Part shown: piece by piece, positions 31,301-40,727 of the stretch
Layout of the letters: each line of letters starts with the position of its first letter
How positions within the stretch are numbered: position 1 is the first letter of the stretch
Assembly: GCA_022457155.1 (NCBI GenBank)
Contig: JAJGOT010000047.1
Location: 124,001-188,000, forward strand
Length of the DNA: 64,000 nucleotides
Source: Cladopsammia gracilis
Taxonomy: Eukaryota; Cnidaria; Anthozoa; Scleractinia; Dendrophylliidae
Reading direction: 5' to 3'
Made by a program: the position numbers and the translations under genes
Notes under the pieces: generated by a model
Database searches by the model: none
What the model was told of the DNA's origin: nothing
Seen by the model: only the letters and a program-made list of their open reading frames with translations

Positions 31301-34300
31301 TGACCCTATCGTTTAGGACAATAGAGGCATATGGGAAGACCTAATGCACGGAGATTAAATCTAAACGACCTAAACTTAAAACTGGCAATTCAGTCAACGA
31401 AAAACGCGTGCGGCATAAGCTAAAAGATGCTTTTATTTAACTGTTAAGGATCGCCCATTGATAGCCCACTAAAATGACTTTGAAAAAGCTTTGAGAGCAA
31501 CGAAAAGCACAAAATGAAAATTTGATTGAGAGCGGACAGAACGCATTTGAATTTCTACTCTATAAAACAAGTTTCCTGGCCAAACAAACTTTCCTTTTGT
31601 AATTCAAAACCTTGCCATGAACTTTTGGATCTTTTAACACATTTCGTACCAGTCACGTTTGTCCAGTATTCTTTGTGAGGTCTTTGAGGTCTTTGAGCAA
31701 ATGCTATAAACAGACTCAATCGAATCAAGTTTGTCCTTACCAAAAAATATCGTGGTTTTTCCATTCATAAAATTCCCTTAGTAATGCTATTTGCCTAAAA
31801 TGTTGAGGGTTTTTGTGTTCTGCTGACGTAGTCAGCGTACACTTATGCTATCGAACCACAGGGTCCAGAGGAGCTCTATTGATCGTACAAGACGCTATTT
31901 TCTTCGAATCGTCACCGTCTTGAAAGTTTAACTGATCGCGTTACACAAAATATGTACCGCAGGCCAAAGGAGCAATCTCGTACCCAAAGTCCTCAGGCTT
32001 CTTGGTCAGCGGGGCCGTCGCCGCTGACCAAGAAGCTTGAGGACTCTGGGCACGATTGGGCACGATTGGGCACGAAGTGCCGACAACAAGGCACGAAGTG
32101 CAGAGAAAAAAGAAAGGACTTTCCGTATTCTTTACTGTACACCGACTTAGCAGCTTCCAAGCCCGTAGTAATTTGGCGGTACATATTTTGTGTAACGCAA
32201 TCAGTTTAACTTTCAAGACGGCGACGATTCGAAGAAAATAGCGTCTTGTACGATCAAATAGTGCTCCTCTTGACCCTGTGATCGAACGAGGTATTTTTTG
32301 TCAATGTAAGGAACCATTTCCGGCGTAACAATAGAATAGTCAATCGCAACCAATCAAAGCGAAGAACTGACAAAATCGGAAGTAGTTCTGATAATTCTAT
32401 TACAATTCTTCATACGCTCAAAACTCGAATAATATTCCATCGATTAACTTGAATTAAAAATTGAATTACCGCTTAAGAGTAAGCGATCAAGATTTTGGAA
32501 TTTGTCTACCACTACAAATTATTTCAGAAGCGAAGCGAAATCGCGCGACGACTCACTGATCATACACTGTATCAGTTCATTTACTTCGTGACTGAGAGTG
32601 CAACTGCGTAGGAGAGTGTTAAACGTGCTGCACACTGGGCTGCATATTATCACACTAGTGGAAGGTCCTGGTACCCAAACCCAACACAAGGGTGTGTCTT
32701 GAAAATGTGCCCTTGATGACACCTCTACCCGTGGTAAACCTTTCTTCAAATGACTGTGACATCTTACGCAACTGGGCCTCAGCATATGGTGCAGCAAAAA
32801 AAGACAAAGGACAGTGCGGCAAGAACAACAATGGCTAAGCATGGGACATTGCCAGAATTTCTTTATCAACGCCACCTCGAAGTTGGTGATAAAGTGCATT
32901 TGAATTTCGGGTTTCACGAAAATGAAGATCGGAACGAGAATGAAGCGTGCGAAGAAGCCAATGACTCAGATGAAAGCCAGAACGAATTCGATGAAAGCAG
33001 TGACGAAGATGTTGATATTTCACTCCAAATTCTGGTTATTGTCCGAACACATTATAGCAACTAGGAAACAATAACCTCTTTTCTTCACACTATTTTTCAA
33101 TCTTTTTCAATGTAAAAGCCTTAAAGATATGTCACTCTGCAATATTTCTATTTCATTCTTGCTTTCAGAAAAAAATATTCACATGTTAACACTCAGAACA
33201 CTGGTCTCATGTAATTTTAACAGAGTGATCTTCCGTAATTTGTGGTTTAATATGTTTGCGTTTTGTAAAGATCTCCTTTGTTAAATTTCAAATTTGTGAT
33301 GGCAGGTGAGTTCGGCATATCCGGAACTATTATTGTGTCAAATTTCGTGAAATTCTAACGAATTGTTCCGTAGAAATCAGCACATTTCCGAGGAAAGTCG
33401 CTAAAATATCAAGTCACAATTTTTTGGTCAACTGCGCATGCGTTGCATTTGACTGGGTTCTCGATCCAAATTCAAAAACGGCCAAAAAGGCAGTGCATTT
33501 CTTCAATGGTTCTATAAATTATGTATTGATTCAACAAACATTTTTACGAACAACAAATTGTTTGATTTTAAGACGAAAATAACAGTTGCGCGAATAGGCG
33601 CCACGTTTGTTTTTTTCAGAACTCTGCACGTGCTGACTCACGTAAGCAGCTGAAATTGAAGAGCGCGTGCAAACTGTGTTCAGCCACCTAAAGTCGCCTT
33701 AATTTCAAAGACCTTAATTTACAGGAGCGTTAATTTCCTATAATAAGGTATAGTTAATTACGTTTATCTTACCATTACCACTGTGACACATGATAAATAG
33801 GTATAACGACTAGAACTGTGCCGTTGTACCATCGTACCATAAAAACAACCTATAACACAAAGAACGAAGACCAATGATTCATTCGACATTTTCATCTCCA
33901 AATTCAGGTGTAAGTTCTCAAAACTACGATGTGGATGATTCTGGATTTTCCGGCGATGGAGATTTTCAGTGCTATAGGATAGCCTGATTTGTGTGATGGC
34001 AAATTTTCCCCCTAAGTCCTATTTTGCGTTTCACTGGAGGATTTTGTGAATTCTCCTAATTTGAACAGAGAGTAGAAGACATGCAGGTTCACGACTATAG
34101 CATCCACAAATACTGTATGCTCCACATGTCACCAACTGGAAATTGGGAGTATGTAAATTTTCGCTTTTGGTGGTTTTTGGTTTCGGTTTCGGTTTTGATA
34201 AAAATTCATAGCGGTTTTTCGGTTTTGGAGGATTTTTCGTCCGGTTTTTCGGTTTCTAATAGACCCCAACGCCCCCCTCCTTACCAGTCTTCACCATCCT

Positions 34301-35677
34301 GACCATTTCCTCCAGAGCGGACGAGCGAAGGTGTCCTTGAACCAGCGCACCACCACAGATGAGCGCATCAAATTCTCCTGTGTCTATTTCAGGGATCTGC
34401 TGCTGACTCAGAGATGCACAGACAAACCTCTTGTACACGTTTTTTTTCTTTGCTTCATTCAACATTTCTTGTGAAATATCCAGAGCATGTAAGTCAGTGT
34501 AGCCAAGGTTATGAAGCTCGATTCCAATCAATCCTGTTCCGGCACATGCGTCCACGATTTTTATCTGATCTTTTTTCTTGTCTCGAAACACCTGTTTGAC
34601 GGCGTCATCGAAGATTTCAGCCATTGGCTTGTACCAGGCTGCTTGCGAGTTTGAGGTATCCTGAAATAGGTTTTATAAGAACGGAGGAATATTAAAGTTA
34701 CACGCTGGTCTCAAGTTCAATGACCGATATCACAAATCGTTGACAGCGCACAGCCAGTGGTTACATGTGGATATTCATATCCCAACCTCAGGGCCAGAAG
34801 AGGCCACCCTTCAAGTAACCATTGCATGTTTTAGTTGCTACCTGATTCACGAACATTGAACATCGATTGAACTTTTGAGTTACCTGATTCATGAACATTG
34901 AACATTGATCGAACTTATGATATAATGTGATATGCACTTATGATATGCACTGTTGTTGAGAGGGAGATGTCACAGTATCATGTGACCTGCCATGTGTTTG
35001 TAAGGCTGACGTAAGCACGGCCGCCATGTTGTCATCGTGAAATAAACCCGTGCAAGTAAAACACAGTGTACCATTGTTTTGTATTTCATTCGCATTTCAT
35101 TTTCCTTATTATCTTAATGTATGCGCATCTATGTAGATCTTATAAATGAATTCTGAAATTTTGACATTACGTTTAAGATCATTTGTAATTTTTGAATCGT
35201 ATTTCGTTTCACCTTGTTCATTATTTAGCTAAACTATGTTGTCATTATGTATTTAAAAAAATGTATTGCCCAGGCATCTTATTATAAAGCGGGTCCATAG
35301 TGTCCATTAGGCACCCAGCACAAGTCACACTCTATAGTTGTCTAGTGTTTTCATTGGCGCTTAGCGCTTAGCGCAGAGGGTAGTTATAAAGCATTAAAAA
35401 CTAAAGTTCTAAATCTCTCCATTCACGCGAAGCGTGAAGTCATCATCGTATTTACATGGCCTTGTGAAAAACGACTAGGCATACAATCAGAGCGCGCTTT
35501 ATATGACCAACATTTTGCAAACCTTTGTATCATAAATACCTTGTCATATTCACATGCCAAGTCAGCATAAACTTGTTTGATTTCATCTTCAGTTGCTTCA
35601 TCAGTAAGAGTGACTAGTTTATCACCGAAGTATTTTCTTAAGGCAGCTTCGTACACATCAAAAACTTTAGAAGCCAT
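28351..35677 (-). CDS. METTL27-like methyltransferase, copy A
   Basis: A class I SAM-dependent methyltransferase of the METTL27 (Williams-Beuren region 27) type; the substrate is not known to me. Exons 35540-35677, 34285-34660 and 28351-28529 join in frame with GT-AG borders: 693 nt, 230 residues plus TGA. SAM motif I VDACAGTGLIG is at residues 82-92, and the acidic ribose-binding residue is D107 in LHALDIS. The C-terminal part starts GGLLCF and ends MYKVLKH. An acceptor TTTCAG sits one base before the ATG, so a non-coding 5' exon is likely. Intron 2 is about 5.75 kb because it contains a splice-site satellite and a 3.57 kb transposon. No coding lesion is seen. The tandem paralogue lies at 48,312-55,967. 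Confidence 0.85.
29811..30711. repeat. Satellite built from the gene's own 5' splice site
   Basis: About 70 units of CTTACCAGT or CTTACTTACCAGT. On the minus strand, the gene's direction, each reads ACTGGTAAG, the last bases of exon 2 (AAGACTG) fused to its donor (GTAAG). The far end keeps GTAAGTGCAATTATATCATG, the start of the same intron in copy B (53,640), and a TGGTGAAGACT unit matching exon sequence just upstream. The array is thus an expansion of the exon-intron junction. Copy B has a single unit. The 318-codon plus-strand frame across it is an artefact. Confidence 0.92.
30712..34279. mobile_element. 3.57 kb TIR transposon of unassigned superfamily
   Basis: Terminal inverted repeats GAGGGGGGCGTTGGG are perfect over 15 bp. 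Flanks are the 6 bp duplication CTTACC (30706-30711 and 34280-34285). Both subterminal regions are packed with CGGTTTTTCGGTTTT variants, about 200 bp on the left and 100 bp on the right, in the same strand orientation rather than inverted. Inside are only short frames: one starting MAANVPVTDEVIVDC at 31,112 and an acidic one at 32,750-33,063. No transposase motif is visible, so this is likely a decayed or non-autonomous copy. A foldback element is nested at 31,852-32,287. Confidence 0.8.
31852..32287. mobile_element. Foldback element nested in the TIR transposon
   Basis: Arms of about 105 bp: GATCGTACAAGACGCTATTT and GATCGCGTTACACAAAATAT on the left, with ATATTTTGTGTAACGC and AAATAGCGTCTTGTACGATC on the right. 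The centre has a second palindrome, CTTCTTGGTCAGCG with CGCTGACCAAGAAG around 32,000-32,035. The open frames on both strands reflect this symmetry. Confidence 0.85.
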
Positions 35678-35780
35678 TCTGAAAATAACATAACGGTCAG
35701 TTGCTTTGTGAATCATTTTTAACTCGTGAATACGTGCAAGCGTAATGAACGGGTTGTCGGTAACGGCGGCTAATTCACTC

Positions 35781-36190
35781 AGGCCCGGTTCAGACGCCGA
35801 ACGTTTCATGAGCCGAACTTAATCCGAATTTGGACCGACCCAAATTAACAAAAGTACGCCTGTTGATTCAGACGCCGAACTTAATTAGCCGAACTTAATT
35901 CAGTTTGAAGAGAAACAAATCGAAAGGTCAGCGATTTTCAGGCAAAGATGTCAGAACACGCACCAGTCGTTATAACAATTTATGCATTAGGTTCGGCTCA
36001 TGAAAAGTTCGGCGTCTGAATCAAAGCCGTTCCAAAGCCAAAATTCCCGGCTGAGCCAGGCGGAAAGAACGGTTGAGCCGTTCCAAATTCAAATAGCCGT
36101 TCTTAACTGATTCAGACGCCGAACTTTTCATGTACTTAATTCAAGGTATTAGGTTCGGCTCATGAAAAGTTCGGCGTCTGAACCGGGCCT
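35781..36190. mobile_element. MITE with AGGCCCGGTTCAGACGCC termini
   Basis: The left end AGGCCCGGTTCAGACGCCG and the right end (inverted, same sequence) form perfect TIRs of about 22 bp. CACTC flanks both sides (35776-35780 and 36191-36195). Internal copies of TTCGGCGTCTGAATC and its inverse recur. It sits about 100 bp upstream of the first coding exon of METTL27-like A and may alter that gene's promoter or 5' exon. Confidence 0.85.
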
Positions 36191-36280
36191 CACTCACTCG
36201 TTCGCTCCATCACTCAGATGTAAACTTTTTTCGCATATCTACGTTGAAATAACAAAATTTGACCTTGATAATTAGTCAAA

Positions 36281-36480
36281 TCCAAGGTGGCACAGTGTGT
36301 AAGCGATCAGACAATAGAGACGAAGGACGTGAGTTCGATTCTCGTCAGGACGGATTTTTTTTTTTCCGAACTGAAAATTGCTGTTATGTTTTGGTTTGTT
36401 TGCATTCGACAAAAGTCGTTACATTTAATTTCCAAAAAACCCCCGCAATATTGCGTTTACGGCTCACTCGTTCCATCACT
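36281..36480 (+). mobile_element. tRNA-like SINE, unit 1
   Basis: A-box-like GGTGGCACAGTGTGTAAGCG and B-box-like GAGTTCGATTCTCG 35 bases apart are followed by a T run and a tail with CCCGCAATATTGCGTT. The upstream leader AATAACAAAATTTGACCTTG is shared with unit 2. Two further units follow within 1.5 kb. Confidence 0.6.
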
Positions 36481-36580
36481 CAGCTGTAAACTTAGTGACA
36501 ATGCTTTGTTACGAATGCGTTTCGTAACTGAGAACAACGTGAATCCAGCGATAACAATAACTGATTTGATGTAAACGAAT

Positions 36581-36736
36581 ACAGCTATTTCAATTAACGT
36601 TGTCGGATGAAAAAGCTCAAAGCCAAGACCGCAAGGTAGTATGGGATTTTAATGCACTGGCTATTTACAACTATCCATACTACCTTGCGGTCTTGGCTTT
36701 GAGCTTTCATCCGACAAAGTTAATTGAAATAGCTGT
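36581..36736. mobile_element. Foldback MITE
   Basis: ACAGCTATTTCAATTAACGT and AAAGCTCAAAGCCAAGACCG pair with CGGTCTTGGCTTTGAGCTTT and TTAATTGAAATAGCTGT. The arms are about 62 bp around a core of about 30 bp. Confidence 0.88.
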
Positions 36737-36962
36737 ATAAACATTAATAAGCTTAAAGATCTTTTGCATTTGGAGTCCCTCTATTAAGCGGTCAGTTGGC
36801 TATTCCACGAGGGTGACCGCTTAATAAAGGTGTAACTGTAGCCCCATCATCAAATCTGCTTAAGAGAATGCAACATTAAAATCGATCTAAAAGGATATTT
36901 CAACCGAGGCACGCGTTTTGATACGTATCTACCTTACAATAACAAAATTTAATCTTGTCTTA

Positions 36963-37196
36963 GTATGTGTTCCGCGATGGTCTTGTGGATTAGAGCCGCG
37001 ATAGACAGTCGGAGGCCTGAGTTCCAATCTCGCTTAGGGCATTTTTTTCTTTTCTTATTTCTTCGGACTGGACATTATGAAAGTGATGTATATTTGTGTG
37101 TATGTTCGTCAAAAACCCTCACGTTTAATTAAAAAATATATATCGAATCGTGTCAGTGTGAAAACATAAGCTTACCGCAATATTGCGTTACGAGTT
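36963..37196 (+). mobile_element. tRNA-like SINE, unit 2
   Basis: GATGGTCTTGTGGATTAGAG (A-box region) and GAGTTCCAATCTCGC (B-box region), then a T-rich run, CAAAAACCCTCACGTTTAAT, and a tail CCGCAATATTGCGTTACG shared with unit 1. Confidence 0.6.
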
Positions 37197-37229
37197 TAAT
37201 AGCATTTCTTACTCACGGGTTGGCTCTTA

Positions 37230-37484
37230 GGGACGGACCATTTAATTTTTGTTGGGGGGGGGGGGGGGGAGTTGGGCAATTACCAAAAAAAAAATCTTGC
37301 GGAAGAAATTTAAGAGAGGAAAAGGTCGTGCACAAGAAAGCACGTGAAAAAAGAGCGTCTTATTTTGGTAAAAAAAATTATTGCAAATAGTGATGCAGAA
37401 AAAAAAATTTATTGATATTCAGAAGAAATTGCCCAGCCCCCCCCCCCCCCCCCCCCCCCCCACAAAAATTAAATGGTCCGTCCC
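37230..37484. mobile_element. PIF/Harbinger-type MITE
   Basis: Terminal inverted repeats GGGACGGACCATTTAATTTT are perfect and flanked by TTA on both sides (37227-37229 and 37485-37487), the TWA-type 3 bp duplication of PIF/Harbinger elements. Each arm ends in a long G or C homopolymer. Confidence 0.85.
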
Positions 37485-37722
37485 TTAGGAGTCTTTGATT
37501 ATCTCCTGTAAGTTTATGTTTAACTTACAGGAGAATATTGCGGTTTAACCTGGGGTCAATTTAATAAAACTTTTACAAGTGTAACTTACAAGTGTAGCCA
37601 TTGTTTCAGGGGTTGAAAACAATTGACCCCTGCATTCTTTGTCGATAGATGGCCGCATTTTTGTTAGATACTATTAATAGATTTTATTCCTCATGAGTAG
37701 CCTATTTTGACCTTATTATTTA

Positions 37723-37810
37723 TGCTGTTCCTCGATGGTCAATTGGTGGAGTGCACGGCCGGGTGATTTCGCGTTCGAACGTTAACGGTACGGGTTGGAA
37801 TCAGAGTAAG
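37723..37810 (+). mobile_element. tRNA-like SINE head, unit 3
   Basis: CGATGGTCAATTGGTGGAGTG resembles the A-box region of unit 2; GGTACGGGTTGGAATCAGAG stands in B-box position. It is more diverged than units 1 and 2. Confidence 0.4.
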
Positions 37811-40430
37811 GTGCGTTTTGTATATTATTTCTGTGTTATTCTAATGCAGTGATTCGCTTGTCAAAAATGGCGAATTCACTTTAAAGTGCCAGTTTTAAAA
37901 TTTTCTGTAGCGGGCACTGTTTATACGTTTGCTAACTACGATCAAACGGTCGGTACAATTTGTCTTATTGCTCTAAACTAAGAAAATAGGATCAGAGAAG
38001 TTATTATCACAAAACATGTAACTGTAGGCTTTAATTCTGCGAGGATGGAGCCCGGGGGTGGGGTACTCAGCAAAGTTTTGTACGGGGCATGGCGAGGCAT
38101 AAAAGTTCCTTCCCAGTATCACCCAAAATGCATTGCGCGCCCAATGCCTTGACGATTGAATTTAAGGTCGCGGGGGACAGGTTCCGCTCATCAGTATGCA
38201 TTTATGAAAAGAGTATGCACGAAGTGCGACGGCTGATACCGAAAATGCGCGAAATATTCACGAACAGGCTCTGTAATGTTTCTGCATCAATAATTGCACG
38301 TGCAAAGCGCTGTCTGGTAAAATACACTACTTTTTAACGCATTGTTCTTTCCGCATGAAGTGGACAATAGCCCGTGGATTAAAATTAGCAAAATTACCAT
38401 AAATTTATATTTTTTGCATTCGTGTTTGCTCGGGAAGCCTTCGGAAGCATTAAAACAAGAAATTTTGTGTCCAAGAATTCAGCGCGGATAGAGAATTTCA
38501 TGAGTTGACACTGCAGGGCGGTAAACTAGGTGTATTGTAGATTGTCATATCTGACTCAAAATTTCTAAATAGGCTTTCAAAGAGAAGATATGAGCTTTCA
38601 AATTCTAACATGGACAATTTTACTCCTTTAAAAGCTAATAACTTTTAATTAAGGTTGAAATAAAAAAATCGGAGTCAGATATGACACAATAGACGTTTTG
38701 ACGAATCAGTGAGTGGGGAAATCAACTTGCTTTGTGTTCTTCTCGAGGAGCAAACTTGGACACAAAACCACGTTTTAAGAAAAGATAACTTTAGTGGCTT
38801 ACAGCATTGCCGCAAAGCGCGATCCCTTCAATAAAAAACAATCCTTACGCACTTCCATTATTCGCCAATGTCTCTGTTAAATTTTAGCGAAATTGGCTTT
38901 CAAACCTTCACGATATAACGTTTTTCAAAGTGACACCCCTGCCAAAATTTTCCCTTATGAATTTATTCATGGCCAGGTATCCCCCGCGACCTTAAGGTGG
39001 CTCTAAGTAGTTTTTTTTGGGGTCACACTTCCCTTTTTGAATGCGCTTATATACATAATGTTACTCTAGTTCAATGAACCTGAATTTGATACCAGATGTT
39101 AGGCTTGGATGAAAGTTTTGAATGATGCTCTTTTTATGCTAATCAGCGTTTTCATAGCGACGGTAAACAAATATGGCGAAAAACAGTTTTTCCTAATTAT
39201 CTTTCGATTTTGGGGCTACCCGCGACAAGCAAATAAATGAGCTATAATCTGCACAGTGTAGCACACTAAATGGGAAAATTTCAAACAGATTAAACTGTTC
39301 GATTTTAAATAAATCGCTAAAACATTTTTAAGACGTGTTTTTTCATGTTTGAAATATAAGCTGTCAAAACATTTCATAGGTCTCACAAATTATTATTAAA
39401 TTACCACAGAAAGTTTCCTCAGACTTAAATTATTACTACCTGCAAATACCTCTGACTAATTCCTCGGCAATAAAGGGATCGAGCTTTTCATTCAAATGCA
39501 GTTTAAAAAGAGTGAAAACATCAACTTCGGTGCAAGAAACTCAAAGAAGGTAGTGTTTAAGATCGCCAGATACGTTTCATTCTTACAATGGTTGTAGTTA
39601 ATAAACTACTACAGGTGGCGAATGAAATTTGTGTGCGATCTCCCTTCAGAGTTTAGCTTTTTGTCAGTAAAGCATAAAAACAGCTTTTGGGTATGATTGC
39701 TGTTTAGTTTGAAGGAATTTTTGTTTGGTCGATTGGCGACCTTGAGCGAGTTATCCTTCGTGTGGACGCAATCTGGATGATGTATCTTTGTGAATGCTTC
39801 TTTAGCAAATATGTTTTGATTGCTGTTTCTTTGAAGGAATTTTAGCGCGGTCGAGCGACGACCGTTGGTGAGTTGTCCTTCCTTAAGACGCAACCAGTAC
39901 GTTCATGACTTGTATGGAGAGACAGCGTGCCCTTGGGGAAATGATGAATAAAGATTCATCAGAAACATTTAGCGCTGCATTTGATTCGTTTAAGCTTGTA
40001 AATGCAAGACCGGTTTCGGATTCCTAAGGAGGGATCCTTCTTGAGTTGCTGAAGCTTGTTTATTAAGAGCTTTGAACGCGAGCAAGTACAGGTACCAAAT
40101 GCGGTTTCAAGTCAGCTTTTATAGCATAACAAGTCCGCTGACCAGTTCAAAAAAGCATTATTCGACTATTTTAATTAGTGATTTAATCTTACCTAATAAT
40201 ATTCTTAAACAATCTATCTTAGGATACTTATTTTATTATTATTATTACTTTTAATTTTTAAATTATGTCTTGCGTGATGGTCGCCCCTTGCAGGACTATG
40301 AAATTTTGAATAAAGGTTGAATAAAGGAAGCAGTCGTTATTTGATTGGCTATTAGAATAAGAAGCTGATTGGTTCAAATAGACCTTTCGATCCAAAGAGG
40401 TGCGATAATTTTCGCATGGATGGCCTATTA
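37811..40430. other. Interval without recognised genes
   Basis: Only dispersed repeats are visible. At about 40,230-40,325 a T/A-rich stretch ends in TTGAATAAAGGTTGAATAAAGG, which looks like a LINE 3' tail. The frames at 38,089 and 39,609 have no recognisable domain. Confidence 0.5.
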
Positions 40431-40673
40431 GAGTGAATTCGTATAACCCGTGTTTTATATGCTAATGAGCCGTGTTAAATTGTAATGAGCTGTGTACAAT
40501 AAAACAAAGGGAATTGAGACGGCTGACTCTTTATTTGTTATAAAATTAATTAAAATCTTATAGAAGCATTGTTTGGGGTTTTCGACCACACGCCTATTGT
40601 TTTATTGTACATAGCTCATTAGAATATAACAAGACTCATTAGCATATAAAGCACGGGTTATACGAATTCACTC
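40431..40673. mobile_element. MITE with TA duplication
   Basis: GAGTGAATTCGTATAACCCG and its inverse on the right form long TIRs that continue imperfectly for about 70 bp. TA flanks both ends, as for Tc1/mariner-type elements. Confidence 0.8.
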
Positions 40674-40727
40674 TATAGTGCATAGTAAGCTGTAATTATG
40701 CAAAGTGACAGAAGTTCTGTCGACTGG

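Larger units (their letters stand above)
26860..35680. repeat. Segmental duplication, copy A
   Basis: Colinear with 46,600-55,970 in direct orientation. Shared anchors outside the gene include CAAGAAAAAGGTCGATCTGA (26,957 and 47,072), CAATAAAACAACAACAAAAC (27,065 and 47,523), CTGAGCTTCCCAAATTCAAA (27,449; the copy B match near 48,234 differs by one base), CCCCAGACTCCACTAGAGGA (28,305 and 48,269) and GACGTTTCCATGGCAACCAT (28,649 and 53,112). The alignment is broken by mobile elements specific to one copy. Confidence 0.85.

Noticed and set aside
32750..33063. Acidic open frame inside the TIR transposon as a transposase
   Set aside because: It is short, begins in unrelated sequence, has no catalytic motif, and neighbouring frames look like decayed coding sequence in other phases.
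36285..36360. Possible functional tRNA gene
   Set aside because: A and B boxes are present but I cannot pair a full cloverleaf with a clean acceptor stem, and related units recur nearby with a shared tail, so a SINE is the better reading.
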